Source: an uncultured Clostridia bacterium (GTDB taxonomy: Bacteria > Bacillota > Clostridia > Oscillospirales > Ruminococcaceae). Taken from it: a DNA stretch of 12,135 bases. Position 1 is the stretch's first letter; the number at the start of each line of letters is the position of its first letter. The notes under the pieces are model-generated. The model was not told where the DNA came from. It saw nothing but the letters and a program-made list of their open reading frames with translations, and did not search any database. The stretch spans positions 1 to 12,135 of the forward strand of contig CANRLY010000043.1 in the NCBI GenBank assembly GCA_947631585.1. Reading direction: 5' to 3'. This document shows, piece after piece, positions 7,503-12,135 of this stretch. A program made the position numbers and the translations under genes.

Positions 7503-7967
7503 ATGGAAATGTTAAAGAAAGTAACTCTTATCGGGTGCTTGCTGGGAATAGCTTTTTCAATGGTGGAACTGGCTGCACCCAGCGAAAAAATGAAAAAGCA
7601 GATCAAAATAGTAACGTCAGTTGTGCTGCTTATATCTGTAATGACGCCTTTTCTTAAAGACGGGCTGGTGATATCAGTGTCCGCACCGCCGGACTTCTCC
7701 ACCGACCGGAATGCCATTCAGATGGAGGAGCAGGTCCAACAGGCATACAGCAGCGAGATAAACAACAGCCTTGAACGGCGTGCTCAGGCTGCGCTGCAAG
7801 AAAATGGAATTACTGTGGATAACCTGTGCATAGTTACAGAGACAGATGAATATAATTTTTTAAAGGTAAAAGAAATAACGATGTCGGTTGACCGGAACAG
7901 TCAAGCTGCCGCAAAAGAAGTGTTGATGGCTCTGTTCGGGAACGACATACAAGTCGGATTTGAATAG
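7503..7967 (+). CDS. spoIIIAF: Stage III sporulation protein AF
   Basis: SpoIIIAF is a bitopic or hairpin membrane protein of the SpoIIIA complex with a ring-building-motif domain. The 154 residues include two hydrophobic segments near the N-terminus (about 5-22 and 34-51), separated by the charged SEKMKKQ, and then an extracytoplasmic region. The helix rich in Q, E and A (about 76-100) and the segment QENGITVDNLCIVTETD (about 98-115) fit the family's globular domain. It is shorter than the B. subtilis protein (about 206), chiefly at the C-terminal end. AAAGGA precedes the ATG, 13 bp after the spoIIIAE stop. Assignment rests on both the sequence and its place between AE and AG. Confidence 0.92.
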   Translation: MEMLKKVTLIGCLLGIAFSMVELAAPSEKMKKQIKIVTSVVLLISVMTPFLKDGLVISVSAPPDFSTDRNAIQMEEQVQQAYSSEINNSLERRAQAALQENGITVDNLCIVTETDEYNFLKVKEITMSVDRNSQAAAKEVLMALFGNDIQVGFE

Positions 7968-7970
7968 TAC

Positions 7971-7986
7971 GGGAGATGGCAAAGTG
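7971..7986 (+). promoter_or_regulatory. Ribosome site that decides the spoIIIAG start
   Basis: GGGAG at 7971-7975 stands 8 bases before an in-frame GTG at 7984-7986. The longer alternative, a TTG at 7960, overlaps the end of spoIIIAF and has no Shine-Dalgarno-like sequence at usable spacing. This favours GTG 7984 as the start. Confidence 0.6.
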
Positions 7987-8541
7987 AAGGACTATGGCAT
8001 TAAAAGCAAGCTTAATAATTTTTTCAAAAGCGATAAAAACTTGAAAATATTCGTTGCCATCGGACTTGCAGGAATTATCCTGATATTCATTTCGTCACTG
8101 TCTGAGGGAGAAAGCGGAACTTCTGAACCTCGCAGCAGCGCAAATGTGAACAGCATATCCAACGAATATTCGGACGATTATCAGAAACAGCTGGAAAAAC
8201 AGCTCACCTCGATACTTGAAAATATTTCAGGGGTAGGGGAGGTAAAAGTCCTTATAACCATTGATGGAACGACAGAGTATATCTATGCGGAAGAAAATAC
8301 TTTCAACAACGACTCTTCAGAGGATAAAACGTCAGAGAACTACGAAAACCACGTTGTTATAATCGAAAATAACGGAAATAAGGAGGCACTTGTAAAAAAG
8401 ATCGTTAAACCGCAGGTCAGCGGAGTTATCGTAGCTTGTAAGGGAGGTGGTAACGCCAATGTGAAAGAACAGGTGTACACAGCAGTATCAACTGTTCTTA
8501 ATATTCCGGTAAACAGGATCTGCGTTGCAGTTCTGAAATAA
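7984..8541 (+). CDS. spoIIIAG: Stage III sporulation protein AG
   Basis: SpoIIIAG carries a ring-building motif like those of FliF and YscJ/PrgK, and in B. subtilis it forms a large ring in the space between forespore and mother cell. From the GTG at 7984 the protein is 185 residues (B. subtilis about 229). It has a short cytoplasmic basic N-terminus, one membrane segment (about 21-39, VAIGLAGIILIFISSL), a serine-rich linker, and then the ring-building domain from about residue 66. The domain includes LEKQLTSILENISGVGEVKV and, near the C-terminus, VKKIVKPQVSGVIVACKGG and TAVSTVLNIPVNRICV, which are family hallmarks. An acidic stretch rich in E, D, N and S (about 98-116) is an insertion of the kind seen between strands in this family. 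Next gene: spoIIIAH, 33 bp on. Confidence 0.95.
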   Translation: MKDYGIKSKLNNFFKSDKNLKIFVAIGLAGIILIFISSLSEGESGTSEPRSSANVNSISNEYSDDYQKQLEKQLTSILENISGVGEVKVLITIDGTTEYIYAEENTFNNDSSEDKTSENYENHVVIIENNGNKEALVKKIVKPQVSGVIVACKGGGNANVKEQVYTAVSTVLNIPVNRICVAVLK

Positions 8542-8574
8542 TAATGAGCTATTATCAGAAAGGAAGAACACCCC

Positions 8575-9108
8575 ATGAAGAAACCAAACGTTATTATCGG
8601 CAAAAAACAGATCATTCTCGCAAGCCTGACTCTTATCCTGGGAATCGCTATATATGTAAACTATGTAATGTCCCAGACAGGCACGGAGATCAAGTCTACT
8701 GAAAAGATAGACGGCGTATCGGTAAACTACGGCGAATCCCAGCTTGTGAACGCTGAGGCGGAGGATTACTTCGCTCAGGCAAGGATAGACAAGATGAATT
8801 CCCGTGACGAGGCAGTGGAAACTCTTAAAAATATTATGAACGGCGGAGATTCTACCGAAGAAGAACAGGCGGTGGCAACTGAAAAAGCTCAGTCGCTGTC
8901 ATCTCTTATCGAAAGCGAAACGATAGTTGAAAGCCTTATAAAGGCCGCCGGATACGAAGAATGTGTGGTCTACCTTGACGGAGAAAGCGCAAATATAGTC
9001 GTTAAATCGGACGGTCTTGCACCCAGTCAGGCAGCCCAGATAAAGGACATTCTCCTTAGCGAAGTCAACGTCAAAAACGAAAATATAAGAATTTTTGATG
9101 TAAATTAG
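8575..9108 (+). CDS. spoIIIAH: Stage III sporulation protein AH, SpoIIQ partner
   Basis: SpoIIIAH is the mother-cell protein that binds forespore SpoIIQ across the intermembrane space, anchoring the channel and supporting engulfment. The 177 residues (B. subtilis about 218) begin with a cytoplasmic basic segment and one membrane helix (about 12-31, IILASLTLILGIAIYVNYVM). A linker with YFAQARIDKMNSRDEAVETL follows, which is the typical SpoIIIAH helix. The ring-building domain covers about residues 95-177, including IESETIVESLIKAAGYEECV and GLAPSQAAQIKDIL. A strong ribosome site, AAAGGAAG, precedes the ATG. It is the last gene of the spoIIIA operon. No terminator is visible after it; a SigA promoter begins only 11 bp after the stop. 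Confidence 0.97.
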   Translation: MKKPNVIIGKKQIILASLTLILGIAIYVNYVMSQTGTEIKSTEKIDGVSVNYGESQLVNAEAEDYFAQARIDKMNSRDEAVETLKNIMNGGDSTEEEQAVATEKAQSLSSLIESETIVESLIKAAGYEECVVYLDGESANIVVKSDGLAPSQAAQIKDILLSEVNVKNENIRIFDVN

Positions 9109-9118
9109 CTTAAAAAGG

Positions 9119-9147
9119 TTGTGTATTCCAAATAAATATGCTATAAT
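9119..9147 (+). promoter_or_regulatory. Predicted SigA promoter for the asp23-nusB-kae1-xseA operon
   Basis: TTGTGT (9119-9124), a 17-bp spacer ending in TGC, then a perfect TATAAT (9142-9147). The TGC gives an extended -10, which can offset the weak -35 (3 of 6 matches). The likely start is near 9154. This separates constitutive expression of the housekeeping genes from the SigmaE-dependent sporulation genes immediately upstream. Prediction is by consensus only. Confidence 0.75.
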
Positions 9148-9163
9148 ATTAATAATTATACAT

Positions 9164-9217
9164 ATGGAACGCAGCCGCAAGACTTTTACGGTCGGTCGGC
9201 AGCACAAGCCAAGCTAG
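9164..9217 (+). CDS. Possible 17-codon basic leader ORF before asp23
   Basis: An ATG at 9164 opens a short frame encoding MERSRKTFTVGRQHKPS and ends at TAG (9215-9217). That stop overlaps the TAGGAGG ribosome site of the downstream asp23-like gene. The peptide is strongly basic. The ATG lies only about 10 bases after the predicted transcription start and has no Shine-Dalgarno sequence, so translation would have to be nearly leaderless. I cannot tell whether it is translated; it may be chance. Confidence 0.2.
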   Translation: MERSRKTFTVGRQHKPS

Positions 9218-9228
9218 GAGGTTTCGCT

Positions 9229-9579
9229 ATGGCGGAAATCAAAAGGAATATCCCCGGCGCTCTGAAGATCGGTGAAAATGTCATCGCTTCTATCGTAAGC
9301 AATTCAGTTAAGGAGATAGACGGCGTACATTCGATACTTCCGGCAAAAAAGAGTATCAGACAGCTTTTTCTGAACGAGGAAAACTACGGCGATATAGATA
9401 TCGCTCTCAACGACGGCGTGGTGGAGATCTCATTGAAGATAGTCATTAAAAGCGGTCACAAAGCCATTTCGGTGGCGGAGGAAGTTCAGGGCGAAGTGAA
9501 AAACGCAGTTCAGTGCATGACAGGCATAACAGTCTCAAGAGTAAATGTAGTCATTGCAGATATAAGTTTCGATCAGTGA
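9229..9579 (+). CDS. Asp23/Gls24 family envelope stress response protein (YqhY-like)
   Basis: This 116-residue soluble protein of the Asp23/Gls24 (DUF322) family spans the whole family length. Recognisable parts are the N-terminal GALKIGENVIASIVSNSVKE, the following EIDGVHSI, the central DIDIALNDGVVEISLKIVI, and the C-terminal VQGEVKNAVQCMTGI ending in VSRVNVVIADISF. In B. subtilis the paralogue YqhY sits directly before nusB, as here, so it is best viewed as the YqhY-type member. YqhY has been connected with control of acetyl-CoA carboxylase and fatty-acid synthesis in Bacillus. Whether that holds here is unknown, and no acc genes are in the window. It has the strongest ribosome site of the window (AGGAGGT) and its own SigA promoter. 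It begins the housekeeping operon. Confidence 0.92.
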   Translation: MAEIKRNIPGALKIGENVIASIVSNSVKEIDGVHSILPAKKSIRQLFLNEENYGDIDIALNDGVVEISLKIVIKSGHKAISVAEEVQGEVKNAVQCMTGITVSRVNVVIADISFDQ

Positions 9580-9584
9580 CAGTC

Positions 9585-9613
9585 AGCCTTTAAACACATG
9601 ATGTTTAAAGGCT
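9585..9613 (+). other. Perfect 12-bp inverted repeat between asp23 and nusB
   Basis: AGCCTTTAAACA (9585-9596) and TGTTTAAAGGCT (9602-9613) are exact reverse complements around the 5-base loop CATGA. The stem can extend past a small internal loop through CAGT (9580-9583) and ACTG (9617-9620). It begins almost directly after the asp23 stop. No run of T follows (the sequence continues GCTTTGTTTGAAGG), so it is not a standard intrinsic terminator. It could be an attenuator, an RNA-processing or stability element, or a DNA-binding site. Confidence 0.65.
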
Positions 9614-9649
9614 TGAACTGCTTTGTTTGAAGGATAACTAATATTAAGG

Positions 9650-10090
9650 ATGTGTGTAAGTGTGTCGATTCCAAGAAGCGCAGTAAGAGAGTCTGCATTC
9701 GTATTTATATTTGAAAAGCTCTTCCGGGAAGACAGCCTTGACGATATTTTTGAGGACGCCCTGAGTTCTATGGACGAGGACAAGGAGATAGTTTTAAACG
9801 ATGACGTCAAGGAGCTTGTCAGAGGTGTAAACGACAAGGCAGACGAGCTTGACGCTGTAATTGCCAGATTCAGCGATAAAAGAAGTATCGACCGTATCCC
9901 AAGGATAAATCTGGCGATACTCAGGCTTGCTTTATATGAAACGATCTATAACGAGAAAGTGCCTAAAAACGTTGCCATAAGCGAAGCTGTGCTAATTGCC
10001 AAAAAGTACGCTCAAAAATCAGATGTGGCGTTTATAAACGGTGTTTTGGGGGCTTACTCCAGGGACGGTCAGGCGGCTGCGGAACAATGA
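9650..10090 (+). CDS. nusB: Transcription antitermination factor NusB
   Basis: NusB binds boxA RNA together with NusE (S10) and supports processive transcription, above all of rRNA operons. The 146 residues form the usual all-helical protein. The N-terminal PRSAVRESAFVFIFEKLF matches the family's R-x-x-A-R-E-x-A-F start. The C-terminal RIPRINLAILRLALYE and VAISEAVLIAKKYAQK, ending in FINGVLGAY, are diagnostic. Start choice is uncertain. The ATG at 9650 has AAGG directly abutting it and another AAGGA 15 bases away. A GTG at 9662, which would give MSIPRSAVRES, has AAGGA 11 bases upstream and matches homologues better. I give the longer option. The stop overlaps the next start by 4 bp. A hairpin lies before the gene. 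Confidence 0.95.
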   Translation: MCVSVSIPRSAVRESAFVFIFEKLFREDSLDDIFEDALSSMDEDKEIVLNDDVKELVRGVNDKADELDAVIARFSDKRSIDRIPRINLAILRLALYETIYNEKVPKNVAISEAVLIAKKYAQKSDVAFINGVLGAYSRDGQAAAEQ

Positions 10091-11028
10091 GCAGGATACT
10101 TGGCATAGACACCAGCAATTACACTACTTCTTGTGCGGTGTTCGACAGCGACAGCGGAAAGATAGAGCAGGCTAAAATGCTTCTTCCGGTCAGGAAAGGG
10201 GAAAAAGGTCTCCGGCAGTCTGATGCAGTTTTCCATCATACCAGGCAACTATCCCAAGTCATGGCAAAACTGGAAAAAAACTGCAAAATGCCTGACGCCG
10301 TGGGAGTTTCTGTAAAGCCATGTTCTGCTGAAAACTCCTATATGCCCTGTTTTCTGCCTGGAAAAAACGCAGCTTATGTTATCGGAATGACGACTGGGTG
10401 CGAAGTGTTTGAGACCTCCCATCAGACGGGACACATTTTAGCGGCGCTGTATTCGGCTGACGCTCTGGAGCTTCTAAGAAACAGCAAAGGCTTCATTGCA
10501 TTCCATGTAAGCGGCGGAACTACCGATGTGCTTTATTGCAGAACTTCTCAGAATGAGCTTTTGGAAGTTGAGGATATATGCCACTCGCTTGACCTGAAAG
10601 CCGGTCAGCTGGTGGACAGAGTAGGGCTTATGCTGGGACTGGATTTTCCCTGCGGAAAACAGCTAGAAAAACTTGCAGCCGCCAGCGAAGAGGAATTTCA
10701 CATAAAACCAACGGTCAGGGACGGCTGCTGCTGTCTTTCCGGCGTTGAAAATATTTGCGAAAAAATGATAAGTTCCGGCAGCACGGCAAGCGATACCGCT
10801 AAGTTCTGCCTTGACAGTATTTATGAAGCGATATCTGCAATGACGGAGTTCGCATTAAAGAAAGCAGGCGATATCCCTGTAATATACGCCGGCGGCGTGA
10901 TGTCGGACAAGCTTATTGCTGACAAACTGCGCAGACGTTACGGCGGAATATTTGCAGAGCCTGAGTTTTCCTGCGACAATGCAGCCGGAGTTGCCGTTTT
11001 TGCCGCTGTAAGGAAGGGGTTGCTATGA
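10087..11028 (+). CDS. Kae1/TsaD-like paralogue (ASKHA fold, former 'O-sialoglycoprotein endopeptidase')
   Basis: This 313-residue protein of the Kae1/TsaD/Qri7 family is slightly shorter than true TsaD (about 335-340). The first phosphate motif reads GIDTSNYTTSCAV, where TsaD has an ETSCDET core. The metal site looks intact: His112 and His116 in SHQTGH, and Asp297 in SCDNAAG. The glycine motif is VSGGTTD (141-147) instead of VSGGHT. FPCGKQLEKLA (187-197) and YAGGVMSDK (267-275) fit the nucleotide-binding fold. True TsaD works with TsaB and TsaE to make t6A in tRNA. This divergent form, found in many Clostridia beside nusB-xseA, is probably not the t6A enzyme, and its role is unknown. It overlaps nusB and xseA by 4 bp each. 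A triple Cys (214-216) is notable. Confidence 0.85.
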   Translation: MSRILGIDTSNYTTSCAVFDSDSGKIEQAKMLLPVRKGEKGLRQSDAVFHHTRQLSQVMAKLEKNCKMPDAVGVSVKPCSAENSYMPCFLPGKNAAYVIGMTTGCEVFETSHQTGHILAALYSADALELLRNSKGFIAFHVSGGTTDVLYCRTSQNELLEVEDICHSLDLKAGQLVDRVGLMLGLDFPCGKQLEKLAAASEEEFHIKPTVRDGCCCLSGVENICEKMISSGSTASDTAKFCLDSIYEAISAMTEFALKKAGDIPVIYAGGVMSDKLIADKLRRRYGGIFAEPEFSCDNAAGVAVFAAVRKGLL

Positions 11029-12135
11029 GTTCTGTCCTTACTGTTTCACAATTGAATAATTACATCGGCTCGATGATAAAGTCGGACGTCAAGCTGAGAG
11101 GCATCGCTGTAAAAGGCGAACTTTCCAATGTTTCCGTCCACTATAAGACGGGGATAATGTTTTTCTCGCTGAAAGACGACGACTCGCTGGTGAGCGCAAT
11201 AATGTTCCCGAACAACCTGAAAAGGCTGACTTTCGTGCCGGAGGACGGCGCTACGGTCATTGCTTTTGGAAATATTGATACTTACCTGAAAGAAGGAAAA
11301 TATCAGATCGCAGTGACCGATATCCAGCCGGTGGGCGTGGGAAACCAGGCGCTTTCCGTTATGATGCTCAGAACAAAGCTTGAAAAGCTGGGCGTGTTCG
11401 ATACAAGCATAAAGAGACCTATCCCGCCGATGCCGGAAAAGATAGCAGTCGTCACGTCGCCAAACGGCGCAGCTATAAGGGATATAATAAACATACTGGG
11501 CAGGCGGTATCCGGTCTGCAAAGTTGAAGTTTATCCGTCGTCAGTCCAGGGAACAGATGCGGCTTTGCAGCTAGCGGCTTCGATAAAACAAGCCGGTAGT
11601 TCCGATGCGGACGTGGTCATCGTTGCAAGAGGCGGCGGTTCTGCCGAAGACCTCAGCGCATTCAACGCAGAAGAAGTTGTAATGGCTGTTTACGACTGCC
11701 GGATACCTGTTGTCTCGGCGGTGGGACACGAGACGGATACGACTCTTACAGACCATGCCGCAGACCTGCGTGTGCCAACTCCGTCAGCGGCTGCGGAAGT
11801 TGCAGTTCCCGATATGAACATTTTGCTGTCAGATATTGAAAGCAAGATAAGATACATTAAAAATTTGTTATATTCTAAGATAGATCAGCTGTCTGATAAG
11901 ATCGAATATGCAAGAACGGTCGTTGCGCTGCGCTCTCCGGAAAAGGAGTTTGAACAGCGGCTGGCGGCTGTTGACAGGCTGAGAGAGAAGCTTGAACACC
12001 TCTTTGGAGCTGTTGTCGCAGGAAAGGAAAAACAACTGGCGGAAGCAGTAGGCGGTCTGTATGCGCTTGACCCGTTCGGGGTGCTGGAAAGTGGCCGCTT
12101 CCAACGATACGGTCGACAAGTGGCTCGCCAACCTC
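11025..12135 (+). CDS. xseA: Exodeoxyribonuclease VII large subunit, C-terminus cut by window edge
   Basis: XseA is the catalytic subunit of exonuclease VII, which degrades single-stranded DNA from both ends with the small subunit XseB. The open frame runs 370 codons to the window end. An N-terminal OB-fold (about residues 4-100) contains GELSNVSVH, YFSLK-like FFSLKDD and LKEGKYQI. The catalytic domain shows IAVVTSPNGAAIRDI, ARGGGSAEDLSAFN (201-214) and SAVGHETDTTLTDHAADLR with His235. The PTPSAAAEVA segment is also typical. A helical coiled-coil-rich region follows (about 260-345). It starts at ATGA, overlapping the Kae1-like gene by 4 bp. The family motif LDPxxVLxRGY is expected near codon 350. 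Here LDPFGVLE is present, but the RGY is missing and the remaining residues do not look like XseA (see findings). xseB would be expected just outside. Confidence 0.93.
   Translation, partial: MSSVLTVSQLNNYIGSMIKSDVKLRGIAVKGELSNVSVHYKTGIMFFSLKDDDSLVSAIMFPNNLKRLTFVPEDGATVIAFGNIDTYLKEGKYQIAVTDIQPVGVGNQALSVMMLRTKLEKLGVFDTSIKRPIPPMPEKIAVVTSPNGAAIRDIINILGRRYPVCKVEVYPSSVQGTDAALQLAASIKQAGSSDADVVIVARGGGSAEDLSAFNAEEVVMAVYDCRIPVVSAVGHETDTTLTDHAADLRVPTPSAAAEVAVPDMNILLSDIESKIRYIKNLLYSKIDQLSDKIEYARTVVALRSPEKEFEQRLAAVDRLREKLEHLFGAVVAGKEKQLAEAVGGLYALDPFGVLESGRFQRYGRQVARQP

Noticed and set aside
8899..9207. 102-codon minus-strand open frame over the spoIIIAH end and the asp23 leader
   Set aside because: It would cross the predicted SigA promoter and the end of spoIIIAH, and no domain is recognisable.
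9585..9630. The asp23-nusB hairpin as an intrinsic terminator
   Set aside because: The stem is AT-rich in its upper part and is not followed by a T-run. nusB has no other promoter that I can see, so termination here would leave the downstream genes unexpressed.
9583..9837. 84-codon minus-strand open frame over the nusB start
   Set aside because: It is serine-rich mirror sequence of nusB that ends in the hairpin region; no gene-like features.
1..12135. CRISPR arrays, insertion sequences, tRNA or rRNA genes, riboswitches, phage or defense genes
   Set aside because: I read both strands for regular repeats, terminal inverted repeats, transposase motifs and structured leaders and found none. The gene content is conserved chromosomal core plus a common MoxR operon.

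Overview
This window is chromosomal DNA from an endospore-forming (or spore-gene-carrying) member of the Clostridia. The complete eight-gene spoIIIA sporulation cluster followed by asp23/yqhY-like, nusB, a Kae1/TsaD paralogue and xseA is a familiar clostridial order. The moderate GC content, codon use and the position of the Kae1 paralogue between nusB and xseA suggest a Ruminococcus-like organism (Oscillospirales). That genus-level guess is inference. I see no mobile element, CRISPR array, tRNA, rRNA or riboswitch, and no stretch over 300 bases without a gene.

Left block (1 to about 4128, minus strand): a three-gene operon reading out of the left edge. It runs moxR-type AAA+ ATPase, DUF58 protein, then a multi-pass membrane protein with a transglutaminase-like domain, cut by the window edge after its catalytic Cys. 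This MoxR/DUF58/transglutaminase trio is widespread and usually linked to envelope functions, but its substrate is unknown. A good SigA-type promoter (TTGCAA, 17 bp, TATTAT with TGT extension) drives it from the 188-bp divergent intergenic region.

Middle block (4317 to 9108, plus strand): spoIIIAA, AB, AC, AD, AE, AF, AG and AH, tightly packed. They encode the mother-cell half of the SpoIIIA-SpoIIQ channel between mother cell and forespore: a cytoplasmic ATPase (AA), small membrane proteins (AB, AC, AD), a polytopic protein (AE), and ring-building-motif proteins (AF, AG, AH). A close match to the SigmaE promoter consensus (TCATAAC, 14 bp, CATAGAAT) lies about 44 bases before spoIIIAA, as expected for mother-cell expression.

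Right block (9119 to the right edge, plus strand): a housekeeping operon with its own SigA promoter (TTGTGT, 17 bp, extended TGC-TATAAT). It holds an Asp23/Gls24 (YqhY-like) gene, nusB, a Kae1/TsaD-like paralogue and xseA, which is cut by the window end. nusB, the paralogue and xseA overlap by 4-bp ATGA junctions. No terminator is visible between spoIIIAH and this promoter. A perfect 12-bp hairpin sits between asp23 and nusB.

Most of the window is conventional. The points most worth a second look are: the last ~50 bases, which stop resembling XseA and may be a chimeric end; the asp23-nusB hairpin; a 17-codon basic leader ORF before asp23; a repeated 11-mer in the moxR promoter; and the altered active-site motifs of the Kae1 paralogue.
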